A DNA stretch of 54,770 nucleotides from CAYFMH01 sp964344775 (lineage in GTDB: Bacteria > Patescibacteriota > Gracilibacteria > UBA4473). Of this stretch, positions 28,733-39,100 are shown in pieces; the stretch's first letter is position 1, and each line of letters opens with the position of its first letter. The notes below the pieces were generated by a model. The model worked only from the letters and a program-made list of their open reading frames with translations. It was not told the origin of the DNA and did not search any database. A program made the translations under genes and the position numbers. Location: assembly GCA_964344775.1 (NCBI GenBank), contig CAYFOO010000004.1, positions 1 through 54,770 on the forward strand. Direction: 5' to 3'.

Positions 28733-29352
28733 GCAGCGTTCGAAAGAATTCTAGGCATTCTAAACCTTTCCTTTCTTTCTTCCCTTTTATCAACCACTAC
28801 TCCTCCAGCCACACTAAGAGTGAAAGTCAAATCGCTGATACGTTCCTTAAGTCCTTCTACTTCAATGATTATTTCAGGAAACAGTCTACCAAAAAATGTT
28901 TTTACCTCTCGAAGTGGATATGGAGCTCTTCTCTCTTCCTCGCTTCTACGTTGATAACCGTGGTGCACTTTTAGTATTTTTTGGAACCTTTCTTGTAGAT
29001 TTTGAAGTCTCTTCTTTTTGCTTTCCCGAGAAATATAAAAACCTACCGTTGCTGATACTGCTCCTGCTGCAACAGCAGCAATCATTGTCTCCATCTTGTA
29101 ATCAAAACTTTCTGGAAGTGTTTTTGTCAGTCCGATCTCTTCCAATCCCATATAAGCAGTTGTAGCAAAGCTTACAGTTCCAACTGATGCACATGCGATA
29201 GTTTTTTTAACCCTCATTCTAATCTCACCCTGTACTGCATCTAGTTTTTCTCGAAGAAAAATGTTAAAAACATAGCCTCCAACTGATGTTTCAACAATGC
29301 TTCTAAAACCAATCTCTTCTTCAGAAAATCTCTCGTCACCTCCTTCACCCAT
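28729..29352 (-). CDS. Two-helix membrane protein, unknown
   Basis: A 207-residue protein with two hydrophobic helices (about residues 49-68, ACASVGTVSFATTAYMGL, and about 88-107, METMIAAVAAGAVSATVGFYI), a polar N-terminus and a basic C-terminal half. The C-terminal part has a coiled-coil-like RESKKKRLQNLQERFQKIL. No family is recognised. It converges on the SSB-tail gene with a 4-nt overlap. Confidence 0.6.
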   Translation of the reverse strand: MGEGGDERFSEEEIGFRSIVETSVGGYVFNIFLREKLDAVQGEIRMRVKKTIACASVGTVSFATTAYMGLEEIGLTKTLPESFDYKMETMIAAVAAGAVSATVGFYISRESKKKRLQNLQERFQKILKVHHGYQRRSEEERRAPYPLREVKTFFGRLFPEIIIEVEGLKERISDLTFTLSVAGGVVVDKREERKERFRMPRILSNAA

Positions 29353-29517
29353 TTTAGGAATTAAATGACAAAAAAGATATAAATAAAATGATTAAAAATG
29401 ACAAATTTCCAAAAAACTGCGAATAAACCGAAGAAATAAGAAAATAAGCAAAACAAAATGGGTAAAAAGACAATCTAAAACATTGCATTTTATATATTTT
29501 GCTATATATAAGGATTA

Positions 29518-30999
29518 ATGGAAAGCCTATCAAAAAGCATTGGAATTGATTTTTTAGAAAGCAATTCAGCCTTGGAAACTATGGCAGCGTCTATTAAAAG
29601 TACAAAAAAAGGACAAACCATAGTCATAAAAATGCAAACTTGGAGAGCTGATTCAGTCGGTGTCCAAATGGGACAATCTTGTTTGCAGGCCTTAGAAAAT
29701 GGAGCAAAAATAATTATATTTAAGGACGATATTGGAATCCCATTTGAATTAGGAGAATCAACTGGATATTCTTTTTTTCCTGAAAAACCATCTAAAAACA
29801 TTGGAGAAGCTTTTTCTAAGCGAGTGCAAAAGGTAAAAGCAAGAGTTATGCGTGGATGGTATGAGAAACCCATCCCAGATGATAGTCTTTTGGAGAAATC
29901 AAGTAGAATTTCATATTCTCTTGATCGATTTAGACAGAGTGGCCAGTTCCAACTCATAAAAGAAAAAAGATACGATCACTCTAAACTTGTATTAAAAGTT
30001 GATGAAGAAGGGAGGCCATTACGAGCTTTTGTTGGAGGTGTTACTTTTGGAAAAGAATTTAAAAAATGCCCTCATCCAGAAGGATATACTTCAGATAGTT
30101 GGGCAGATGGAATGTTAGATATTTCTGATCCCAATACTTTAGGGTTAATAAAAAAATCTTTATGTGGGGAAGAAGCAAGTGATAATGGTTTGGGAATGGA
30201 GATAATATCAAACCCTCTAGGTAAAGAAACTCGCTCTTATAATGATGCTGTTATAGAAGCAATGAGAATTTATAGAGAAAGAATTCTCATTGCCTGTCCT
30301 TATATGGGAAATATAAGAATAATAGAAGCTTTGGAAGATGCTGAAAATGTTGAAGCTGTTATTCCAGAAGTATCTAATTGGGCAAAAGACAGAACAAGAA
30401 ATTTCTTTTGGGAGCTAGCCAGAAGAACAAACAAAGGATTTGATAAAGGTTTTCGTGGAGCCTTAGAAGAAAAATCTCTTTTTTCTTATTGGAAAGACTT
30501 TATTCTTAAATCTCGAAATGAAGTTCCCTTTAATTTAACCGTAAAATTTTCGAGAAGAATGCTTCATTTAAAAGCAATGGTGTTAAACCGTTCTTGTGCA
30601 GTGATAGGGTCAGGAAATTTTTCAGAAACTTATGGTTGGGGAATTTATGATTGGATGGATTCATTAGCTCGTTTTCAAGAATTAGGGGTGATACTGGATG
30701 CTAATAAAAATCCAGAGCTAAATCCTATCGTAAAAAAAATTGAGGATTATGTGAACTCGCTTGTTACTCCAGAAAGTCGTTATCCAGCAAGAGCTTTTCA
30801 TAGAAACTGGATATTAAGAGAAATTGATAGCTCACAAGGTAAAAATGTTTCACATTTTTCTTTATTGTTTGCACAAGTGGAGCACTTAGGGCTTTCTTTT
30901 CAACAGTTTATGATGTACTTCGTTCGACAAAAAAAACTTCAGGAACAACGAGAACAAGAAAAAGAAATATTTAAAAGCTTATTTTTAATTTCTGAATAA
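29518..30999 (+). CDS. Phospholipase D-like / cardiolipin-synthase-like protein with altered HKD motifs
   Basis: A 493-residue protein with two PLD half-domains. The first motif, YDHSKLVLKVD with FVGGVTFG after it, has His and Lys but the Asp one place late. The second, LHLKAMVLN with VIGSGNFSE after it, has Asn at the Asp position. The His-Lys pairs and Gly-Ser/Gly-Gly follow-ups are kept, so it may act on phospholipid, DNA or another phosphodiester, or have weakened activity. The C-terminal 100 residues (RAFHRNWILREID, then a Gln/Glu-rich end) are specific to it. No signal peptide. An AT-rich promoter (TATATATAAGG) lies just before the start. Confidence 0.75.
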   Translation: MESLSKSIGIDFLESNSALETMAASIKSTKKGQTIVIKMQTWRADSVGVQMGQSCLQALENGAKIIIFKDDIGIPFELGESTGYSFFPEKPSKNIGEAFSKRVQKVKARVMRGWYEKPIPDDSLLEKSSRISYSLDRFRQSGQFQLIKEKRYDHSKLVLKVDEEGRPLRAFVGGVTFGKEFKKCPHPEGYTSDSWADGMLDISDPNTLGLIKKSLCGEEASDNGLGMEIISNPLGKETRSYNDAVIEAMRIYRERILIACPYMGNIRIIEALEDAENVEAVIPEVSNWAKDRTRNFFWELARRTNKGFDKGFRGALEEKSLFSYWKDFILKSRNEVPFNLTVKFSRRMLHLKAMVLNRSCAVIGSGNFSETYGWGIYDWMDSLARFQELGVILDANKNPELNPIVKKIEDYVNSLVTPESRYPARAFHRNWILREIDSSQGKNVSHFSLLFAQVEHLGLSFQQFMMYFVRQKKLQEQREQEKEIFKSLFLISE

Positions 31000-31123
31000 A
31001 CTTATTGTTTTAAATTATTCCCAATATGAATTCCCTCCCTCGTTTTCAACGAGGACAAGTTTATGCAATATTCACTCCCCTTGCTTGTAAGTTGGTCGTT
31101 CATTTTCTCCAACAAATTTTTAA

Positions 31124-31166
31124 CCAAAATTTTACGACCAATTAGGCGTGAAATTTTGAAAGGAGG
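31124..31166. repeat. tRNA-flanking inverted element (3' of tRNA-Arg)
   Basis: CCAAAATTTTACGACC and GGCGTGAAATTTTG are near-complementary arms, reading outward from tRNA-Arg on its strand as CTTTCAAAATTTCACGCC. The adjoining CCTCCTCC block is shared with the element beyond tRNA-Glu. Confidence 0.55.
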
Positions 31167-31219
31167 AGGATACGCAATAAATGGAGTTTTTTTCGCAATG
31201 AAATGTAGAAAAAACGAAA

Positions 31220-31239
31220 TGTCGGAGTGTCCTCCGACA
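31220..31239 (-). terminator. tRNA-Arg terminator
   Basis: TGTCGGAG/CTCCGACA, 8 bp with a 4-nt loop, starts at the base after the tRNA CCA and is followed on the minus strand by TTTCGTTTTTTC. The same stem sequence ends tRNA-Glu (54156-54187). Confidence 0.8.
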
Positions 31240-31314
31240 TGGTACCCCCGCTAGGAATCGAACCTAGATTTTGACCTTAGAAGGGTCCTGTTCTATCCAT
31301 TGAACTACGGGGGC
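31240..31314 (-). tRNA. tRNA-Arg(UCU)
   Basis: A 75-nt cloverleaf with encoded CCA. The acceptor GCCCCCG pairs with CGGGGGT through a G1-U72 wobble; the discriminator is A. Anticodon loop CTTCTAA gives UCU (AGA/AGG codons). The T-arm CTAGG-TTCGATT-CCTAG is perfect. The outer anticodon-stem pair (G27-A43) is a mismatch. Confidence 0.94.
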
Positions 31315-31384
31315 TCGTCGTCACAGACGACGCACACTCTATTCTGGATTTCCAGAATTTCGTTAAGCTTTGTCTGCTCCGCCT

Positions 31385-31432
31385 CTCAAAATTTCATCTG
31401 TCCTTATCTTTTCCTAATAGATAAAATTTTGG
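31385..31432. repeat. tRNA-flanking inverted element (5' of tRNA-Arg)
   Basis: CTCAAAATTTCATCTGTCC and TAGATAAAATTTTGG form complementary arms about 16 nt apart, reading outward from the tRNA. Confidence 0.6.
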
Positions 31433-31523
31433 TTTTTTTAAAAGAACATTGGTTTTACCTGCGTATTCTAGCATATTGAGCGAAGAATGAAAAGTAAAAT
31501 TCTTATAATTACTCCCGCATTTA

Positions 31524-32312
31524 TTAACCAAAAAACGCATTCCCCATCACCTCTGGCTCTAGCTCCACATCATGCCAGATCCGAAACTGTTCGAGAGCTT
31601 GAAAAACCAACATTTGATCTCCCGTGATGGTCTGTGCACCAGATTGTTCTGCGTCAAAAAGAAACTTGGTTTCTAAAGGTTCATACACTGCATCAAAAGC
31701 TACATGCCGTGGCAACCAAAAATTCTCCGGAACGAGTGATTTTTTTTCTTTGAGGCCTACAGGCGTCATATTCATAACCAAATCAAGAGCTTCCGAATCT
31801 ATTTTTTTGAAATCCTCCACGGCCAAACATTCAAACTCTCCAGCCAGTGCTTGAGCTTTTTTGTAATCTCGATTCCAGATGACGATGTTTGCTCCTGTAC
31901 TTTTGAGTCCAAAAACCGCCGCTCTCGCGGCCCCACCAGCTCCGAGAATCAAAACATTTTTGTCCGTGGGATCCATCACGGTCGAAATAGCTCGCAAAAT
32001 GCCAATCGTATCAGTGTTCGTTCCTCCCAGCGTATCATTTTCCCAGAAAAGTGTATTGACCGCTCCGATCTGCTTCACAGCCTCGGTTTCAAAATCAAGA
32101 AAAGGACGAATCGCTTCTTTGTGTGGAATCGTCACAGCAGCTCCAGCGTAGTTGGGCTTGAATTTCTTCTCGATCCACTCTCCCAGTTTCTCTGGCTTCA
32201 CATCGACCGCGACAAATTCTGCGTCAATATCCATCTCCGCAAACCCGGCTTCATGCAGTTGAGGAGAACGGGAGTGACTGATTGGATGACCGATCACACA
32301 GTATTTTTTCAT
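31524..32312 (-). CDS. aroE: Shikimate dehydrogenase
   Basis: It reduces 3-dehydroshikimate to shikimate with NADPH. The 262 residues show CVIGHPISHSRSPQLHEAGF with the substrate-binding serines, VTIPHKEAI with the catalytic Lys, GAVNTLFW, the nucleotide-binding VLILGAGGAARAAVFGL and NWR-like WNRDYKKA, and the C-terminal DQMLVFQALEQFRIW. All expected active residues are present. The gene stands alone after a TTGTAGG-word hairpin element. Confidence 0.96.
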   Translation of the reverse strand: MKKYCVIGHPISHSRSPQLHEAGFAEMDIDAEFVAVDVKPEKLGEWIEKKFKPNYAGAAVTIPHKEAIRPFLDFETEAVKQIGAVNTLFWENDTLGGTNTDTIGILRAISTVMDPTDKNVLILGAGGAARAAVFGLKSTGANIVIWNRDYKKAQALAGEFECLAVEDFKKIDSEALDLVMNMTPVGLKEKKSLVPENFWLPRHVAFDAVYEPLETKFLFDAEQSGAQTITGDQMLVFQALEQFRIWHDVELEPEVMGNAFFG

Positions 32313-32351
32313 CGCGGAAGAAAATAATGGAAAGAAGGAAAAAGGGAAATA

Positions 32352-32434
32352 AAAAGTTGAAAGTTGTAGGTTATAGGTTGTAGGGAGAAATTAAATTATG
32401 CCCTACAAATTCCCACTTACAACCTACAACTTTT
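32352..32434. repeat. TTGTAGG-word hairpin element between aroE and the VirD4-like gene
   Basis: AAAAGTTGAAAGTTGTAGGT and TATAGGTTGTAGGG face CCCTACAAATTCCCACTTAC and AACCTACAACTTTT. The element lies in the divergent gap and, unlike a terminator, sits upstream of both genes. Confidence 0.7.
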
Positions 32435-32491
32435 ATTGATAATTCTTAACATCCGTGTTACATTTAACTCACCATATTTAAAAGCTGAATA

Positions 32492-34942
32492 ATGCCCGCA
32501 CATCTCTGGCCCATCTTACTAACCATCGCCCTAATCTGTTTCATTATTTGGGGCATTGTTTTTTTGATGCGAAGAACTTCCGATTTTTCTCGAACCATAA
32601 ATTTTGTGTTTTTACGAGTGATGATCCCCAAAAAAGAATCTAAAGAAGATCTAGAACGAGACCGAGACCAAAACGCAGAAATCAGACGTGTGATCGGAGT
32701 AGCAGAACATTTTTTTGCAACCCTACATGGAATCAGAGCAGGAGATTTGGGGGCTTTTTTCAAGAACGAAGACTTTCTCTCTCTGGAGTACATCGCTACA
32801 GATGGGGAGATTGAACTTTTTGTAGGGTGTCCCCGGAACATAAAGGAAGTGATTGAAAAACAAATCACCACTTTTTACCCAGATGCGGTTGTGGAAGAAC
32901 TGGAAGCTCCCCAAGTTTTCCATGAAAATACCAAACAGGCTACTGGCTACCTCGCGGCTGACAAAAAGTTTTGGTATCCGTTTAAAACGTATCAAAAGTT
33001 CGAATCTGCTGACCCGGTAAACAATATCATCAATGCCCTCTCGAGTGCTTCCGATGAAAAAGGTAACTCTGCCGCAGTACAGATAATGGTGCGTCCAGTA
33101 AAAAACAACTGGCAAAAAAAAGCCCGACACTCGGCTAAATTGCTATCAAAAGGAAAATCAGAAGTTCCTTGGTGGAACATTGTTGGTTGGTTGGGGAATA
33201 TGCTCTCTCTTATGGCTCGAGGTGCGGAGGAAGGGGGACAAAAAGATGATGGAAATAAAGAGTCCGATGAATCACAAGAACTCACCAAATCAATTGAAGA
33301 AAAATCAGAAAAAACCGCTTTTGAAACAATCGTACGTTGTATCGCTTCTTCTCCAGAACAGCGAATCGCCAATGTAAACCTCAGTACAATTTTGAATTCT
33401 TTTACTCAGTACGGCACTCCGAGTATGAATAGTTTTAAGGTAAAAAAATGGATTTCAAAAAGAAGTCTGATTCGAAATTTTTGTTTTCGCTCTTTTCGTC
33501 GATCTTGGAATCCGCAGAATAAAATTGTGCTTTCTGCTGAAGAACTCGCCTCACTTTTTCACTTTCCAAATACAAAATACAACCAAGTCCCGGGACTCAA
33601 ATGGCAAAATTACAAAATCGTAAAAGCCCCAGCCAATATACCAAAAGAGGGACTTCTCCTGGGACACAATAATTATCGGGGAGAATCCACGCCAGTTTAT
33701 ATGAAAAACGAAGATCGGTTTCGACACTTCTATGTGATCGGTCAGACGGGTACGGGAAAAACGTCGATTTTTCAGAGCATGATCAGGCAAGATTTTCAGA
33801 ATGGAGCTGGACTCTGCGTCGTAGATCCACACGGAAGCTTGATCGAAGATCTCCTTCCTTTTATTCCAAAATCTAGAGTGGATGATGTAATTGTTTTTGA
33901 TCCGGCAGATCTAGAACGACCAATGGGACTCAATCTACTCGAAGCAGAAGGAGAAGAAGAAAAAGAAATGATCGCTCTGGATGCGATGAACTTAATGATC
34001 AAAATGTTCGATGAAGAAATCTTCGGTCCCCGAATCCAGGATTATTTCCGAAACGGTGTACTCACGCTGATGTCAGATCCCAACGGTGGAGCACTCACCG
34101 ATGTAGTTCGACTTTTTACCGATGATGCGTTTCAACGGCTGAAAACGAAGCACGTGACCAATCCAGTCGTGAAGTCTTTTTGGAATAATCAAATGGCAAA
34201 GACTGGAGCTCGAGAAAAACAAGAAATCATCCCCTACTTTGCTTCGAAGTTTGGGGCATTCATTACCAATGCCATGCTCCGAAACATCATCGGTCAGACA
34301 AAATCCTCTTTTGATTTTGCTCAGGTGATGAATGAAGGAAAAATTCTGCTGATGAACCTGTCAAAAGGGGTGACGGGAGAAATTAACTCTAAATTACTCG
34401 GACTGATCATTGTGGCCAAGATCCAAGCAGCTACCCTTCGTCGTCAGAAACAGACTAAATCAGAGAGACGAGATTTTTTCCTCTACATCGATGAGTTTCA
34501 GAACTACGTGACCGACTCCATCGAATCCATTCTCTCCGAGGCGAGAAAATATCGACTCAGTCTCAATATCGCTCATCAGTACATCAGCCAGATCGATCAA
34601 TCAAATAAAAAAGACGGGGTGAATCTCAAAGATGCCGTCTTCGGAAATGTGGGAACGATGATGTGTTATAAGATTGGGGCACAGGATGCCGAGGTCATGG
34701 CCAAGGAAATGGCCCCAAGTTTTACGGAACAAGATCTCATCAACACGGATAAATACAAAGCGGTGATGAAACTCTCGATTGATACGCAGCCTTCTAAGCC
34801 GTTTTCAATTGTCCCGACCAATCCATATCTCGAGGAAGGCGATCCAAAAATTGGCAAAGCCCTCAAACAAATCTCTCGGCTCACCTACGGCCGATCAAAG
34901 AAGTTTGTGGAAAAGGAGATTTTTACGAGGTTGGATGTTTAG
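32492..34942 (+). CDS. VirD4/TraG-like membrane ATPase, copy 1
   Basis: An 816-residue protein with one N-terminal membrane helix (WPILLTIALICFIIWGIVFL), an N-terminal domain of about 370 residues of unknown function, and a HerA/VirD4 motor domain. Walker A is GQTGTGKT near residue 417 and Walker B is FFLYIDEFQN near 663. The VVDPHGSLIEDLLPFIPK and VIVFDPAD strands and the SEARKYRLSLNIAHQYISQ segment are typical of this CPR family. It probably pumps DNA or protein at the membrane, perhaps for DNA uptake or with type IV pili. A paralogue is at 43452-45896. Its end overlaps the convergent gene by 4 nt. Confidence 0.88.
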   Translation: MPAHLWPILLTIALICFIIWGIVFLMRRTSDFSRTINFVFLRVMIPKKESKEDLERDRDQNAEIRRVIGVAEHFFATLHGIRAGDLGAFFKNEDFLSLEYIATDGEIELFVGCPRNIKEVIEKQITTFYPDAVVEELEAPQVFHENTKQATGYLAADKKFWYPFKTYQKFESADPVNNIINALSSASDEKGNSAAVQIMVRPVKNNWQKKARHSAKLLSKGKSEVPWWNIVGWLGNMLSLMARGAEEGGQKDDGNKESDESQELTKSIEEKSEKTAFETIVRCIASSPEQRIANVNLSTILNSFTQYGTPSMNSFKVKKWISKRSLIRNFCFRSFRRSWNPQNKIVLSAEELASLFHFPNTKYNQVPGLKWQNYKIVKAPANIPKEGLLLGHNNYRGESTPVYMKNEDRFRHFYVIGQTGTGKTSIFQSMIRQDFQNGAGLCVVDPHGSLIEDLLPFIPKSRVDDVIVFDPADLERPMGLNLLEAEGEEEKEMIALDAMNLMIKMFDEEIFGPRIQDYFRNGVLTLMSDPNGGALTDVVRLFTDDAFQRLKTKHVTNPVVKSFWNNQMAKTGAREKQEIIPYFASKFGAFITNAMLRNIIGQTKSSFDFAQVMNEGKILLMNLSKGVTGEINSKLLGLIIVAKIQAATLRRQKQTKSERRDFFLYIDEFQNYVTDSIESILSEARKYRLSLNIAHQYISQIDQSNKKDGVNLKDAVFGNVGTMMCYKIGAQDAEVMAKEMAPSFTEQDLINTDKYKAVMKLSIDTQPSKPFSIVPTNPYLEEGDPKIGKALKQISRLTYGRSKKFVEKEIFTRLDV

Positions 34943-35982
34943 AATTTAACCTCTTTTTCCTGAACCTGGACAAATTTCCCTGAACAAACAGTCCCAAACC
35001 CAGAATCAGTCTCCCTATAACCATTAATAATATCTAACTTTGTGGCAGCACAATAAAAATCACTTTCCTTTATACCCAATTCTTCAATTGCACGGGCAAA
35101 GTCAATCCAAGGATGAAAAGGGTTATTTGCATTAAATGCTGACCGAACAATATCATATGTTCTCCACCGATCAATTTCTTCTAAACTTTCTGGGAGGGGA
35201 TGTACATATTCTTTATCTACATAAGCTCTAGTTTTTATTACTACATCAATTCTTTTAACAAGATTTTTGAATTTCACTAGTGCTCTCCTGGCTACTTCAT
35301 AATCTTCTACCTGTAAAGACTTCCATAGATCTTTTAAAAGACCTTTCCGGAATAATTCAAAAGCACTCCCTCCTTTTAAATGCCTTTGATATTCTGCTAA
35401 AAAACTTTTATCTTGCCCTCTATCAATATCATTCAAAACTCTTTCCGCTTCTCTCAGATCCCCAGGAAGCACTTTCCCTCTTTCAAAATCAAGACTAAGT
35501 TCTCTTTCCAAAACTTCAAAAATTCTATCCTTTAATGTATTAATTCTTTTTATTTTTTCTTGATCTTCAATTTCATGATCAAATCTACCCTTTAATTTTT
35601 TTATTTCTTCGGAATCACCGTTTACTAAAAAGTTATCAACTGCTGCCACAAGTTCCACAAAACTTAAATCAGAAGAATCAAAAGCTTTTTCTAAAACCTC
35701 TAGAGCATCTACTTTTTTGGTTTCCTCAACTCCTGTGGCAAAATCATTTGGATTGATTCCCAAAGAAGTAAGAACTTCTTTATAGGGGATAAATCCTGTA
35801 TTAGTTATTCCTCTTTTGATACCATCCATTGCAGCGATAGCAACTAAAACTGACATTGCCACCAATCCAATTCTCAAAGCAACTTTAGAATTTACTTTTC
35901 CAGATTCATCAAGGAATAATCTTTTTACAATGCCTGATTCGCAATCTGGTTTGTGTCGATCTTGGTTTTTACCTTCATTCAT
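34939..35982 (-). CDS. Single-helix membrane protein, helical, unknown
   Basis: A 347-residue protein with a polar N-terminus of about 35 residues, one membrane helix (ALRIGLVAMSVLVAIAAM) and a long, mostly helical and charged outer or inner domain with four widely spaced Cys (two near the end, FYCAATK and GTVCSGK). No family is recognised. It converges on the VirD4-like gene with a 4-nt overlap and is divergent from rpoC. Confidence 0.65.
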   Translation of the reverse strand: MNEGKNQDRHKPDCESGIVKRLFLDESGKVNSKVALRIGLVAMSVLVAIAAMDGIKRGITNTGFIPYKEVLTSLGINPNDFATGVEETKKVDALEVLEKAFDSSDLSFVELVAAVDNFLVNGDSEEIKKLKGRFDHEIEDQEKIKRINTLKDRIFEVLERELSLDFERGKVLPGDLREAERVLNDIDRGQDKSFLAEYQRHLKGGSAFELFRKGLLKDLWKSLQVEDYEVARRALVKFKNLVKRIDVVIKTRAYVDKEYVHPLPESLEEIDRWRTYDIVRSAFNANNPFHPWIDFARAIEELGIKESDFYCAATKLDIINGYRETDSGFGTVCSGKFVQVQEKEVKF

Positions 35983-36069
35983 AATTTTAAAATTAAAAAT
36001 ACTGTAATCTTATTTAGTTGTTTTTTTATTTTTGTCAAGCCAAAACACAAATTATTCCCAAAAATAAGC

Positions 36070-36097
36070 TTGACGAAACAAAAATCATTCCTACACT
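36070..36097 (+). promoter_or_regulatory. rpoC promoter
   Basis: TTGACG (36070-36075), a 16-nt spacer and TACACT (36092-36097) lie about 45 nt before the chosen rpoC start. With a gene on the opposite strand upstream, rpoC needs its own promoter. Confidence 0.6.
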
Positions 36098-36140
36098 CCC
36101 CGAGCTTTCTGGGCTTCTTGGCATTTTAATCATCTTTTGC

Positions 36141-39100
36141 ATGTACAAAAAAAGCGCCGTCAAAAAAATCAAAGACTTCGACGCCATCGCTCTTTCTATT
36201 GCCGCTCCTGAGGAAATTTTGTCCTGGTCCCACGGAGAAATCACAAAACCAGAAACCATCAACTACCGAACCCAGAAACCGGAACGTGATGGTCTTTTTT
36301 GTGAAAAAATCTTCGGACCGGTCAAAAACTGGGAGTGTGCTTGTGGAAAATACAAACGAATCCGATACAAGGGAATTGTTTGTGAAAAATGTGGTGTGGA
36401 AGTAACAACTTCTATCGTTCGTCGTGAACGAATGGGACACATCAAACTAGCGGTCCCTGTGACACACAGTTGGTTTCTGCGTTCTACCCCTTCGCGAGTG
36501 GGACTACTACTTGATCTCCCAGTGAAACAGCTGGAACAAGTGGTTTATTTTGCTTCCTACATCATCGTAGAAGTAGATGAAAAAGCCCGTGAAGAAGCGA
36601 TGACAGAACTCGAAGAAGAATACAAAAAATTATTGGATACCCAAAAACAAGAAAACGCTGCCAGCCTCAAAGCTGCAAAAGCTGCCGTAAAAAAAGGCGA
36701 TATGGATGAAAAAGCACTACAAGTGCTAGAAACAGAATTAACCGAAAAGTACGAACAATTAGGTGAAAGCTTCAAAACCGCAAAAGAAGAGATCAATTCT
36801 CTGGAAGTAGGAAAAGTAGTGACCGAAACAGACTACCGAAATGTTTCGATGAAATTTGGACATGTTTTCCGAGCAGGAATCGGGGCCGATGCTATCCGAG
36901 AAATTATTCAGAAGATCGATCTAGAGAAATTCATCAAGGATATGAAAAAAAATGTGAAGAATTCTACCGGACAAAAACAAAAGAAATTTATCAAACGATT
37001 GAAACTTGCTGCTTCGTTTTTGAAGAGTGGAATCCGTCCGGAATGGATGGTACTCACCGTCATCCCGGTCATCCCCCCAGAACTTCGTCCAATGGTGCAG
37101 CTGGATGGAGGCCGATTTGCTACCTCAGATCTCAACGATCTCTATCGTCGGGTAATCAACCGAAACATGCGATTGAAAAAATTAATTCAACTCGGTGCTC
37201 CGGAAATCATCTGCCGAAACGAAAAACGAATGCTACAAGAGGCCGTGGATATTTTGATTTCGAATACCGTACGAAACACACGTGCCGGGATGAATTATGT
37301 CCAAAAACGAAAACTCCGATCTCTCTCCGACATGCTCAAGGGAAAACAAGGACGATTCCGACAAAACCTACTCGGGAAACGTGTAGATTACTCTGGACGT
37401 TCGGTAATCGTAGTCGGACCAGAGTTGAAATTGAACGAATGTGGATTGCCAAAATACATGGCTTTGGAACTTTTTAAGCCGTTTATCATTTCCAAATTGA
37501 TCTTGCTAGAGCTCGCACACAACGTAAAAAGTGCCGAAAAAATAATCCGAGCAAAGGAAAAAATTGTGTGGGATATCTTGGATGAAGTGATTGAAGATCG
37601 ACATGTGCTGCTTAACCGAGCACCAACACTTCACCGACTAGGGATCCAGGCCTTTCGACCTCGATTGATCACTGGGAAAGCAATTCAATTACATCCTCTC
37701 GTTTGTGCTGCTTATAATGCAGACTTCGATGGAGACCAGATGGCAGTCCACCTACCCCTCTCTGAAAAAGCACAAAAAGAAGCAAGGGAAATTATGGTCG
37801 CCACAAAAAATCTTCTTAAACCTTCTTCTGGAGAACCAATTGTTACTCCTTCACAAGATATGGTTTTGGGATGTTACTTTCTTACGCAAACTTTTGAGGG
37901 GAAAAAGGGAGAAGGACTTCACTTTACGTCAAAAACAGAAGCTATATCGGCTTTTAATCTAGCCCATATTCATCTTCAGGCAAAAATCAAAGTGCTCATA
38001 AATGATGAATTAATAGAAACTTCCGTTGGTCGGATTATTTTTAATCAAATCCTTCCCGAAGAATTTCCATTTCAAAATAATTCTTTTGGGAAAAAAGAAT
38101 TAAAAAATATCTTGTCAGAACTTCACAACAACTACGGCACTGATGCTGTCGTGAGAGCTGCTGATGATATCAAAAAACTAGGATTTAAATATGCCACAGA
38201 ATCTGGACTTTCTGCTTCTGTTTTTGATTTCTATATCCCAAAAAACAAAGAAAAAATCCTGGAAACCGCCAATGCAATTGTAAACAAAATCAGTCTCCAA
38301 TATTGGTATGGGCTGATCACTGATGAAGAACGCTACAACCACACGATAAAAATTTGGTCAAAAGTAAAATCTGAGATCACCGAAGAAATGATCCAACAGT
38401 ACAAAATAGAAAATGATGTTTATTATCAAATCAACTCTGGAGCCCGAGGAAACTGGGGACAAGTAACCCAGATTTCTGGAATGAAAGGATTGGTAGCCAG
38501 CCCTTCTGGAAAAACAATCGAACTACCTATCCGTTCTAATTTGTTGGAAGGATTTACAATCCTAGAATATTTTATTGCTACACACGGAGGACGAAAAGGA
38601 AAATCAGATACCGCCCTCAAAACAGCAGAAGCTGGATATCTCACTCGACGCCTAGTGGATTCTGTGCAAGATGTTGTTGTACATGAAGAAGACTGTAAAA
38701 CTAGCAAGTTCAAACTTGTCACTCGAGAAAATTCCGCAGCCTTGAATATGTCTTTTGATTCTCGAATCCACGGCAGAACTTTGGCTGAAGACCTAAAAGT
38801 AAAATCAAAAACAATTCTCAAAAAAGGAGTTGTTATCGATGATGAAGCTCTAAAATTAATCAATGAACATCAAGTATCAGAAATTTTAGTAAGATCTGTT
38901 ATGTTTTGTGAAACTCTCGGAGGTGTCTGTCAAAAATGTTATGGATTTGATCTCGGAAATAATAAATTGGTAGAAATTGGAACACCAGTGGGGATCGTGG
39001 CTGCACAATCTATCGGAGAACCGGGAACACAGCTCACCATGCGGACTTTCCACATGGGAGGAGTAGCAACAGAAGGAGAATCAATTACTCAGGGGCTAAC

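Noticed and set aside
31063..31254. A 63-codon + strand frame before tRNA-Arg
   Set aside because: It runs through the tRNA terminator and flanking repeat and has no protein-like features.
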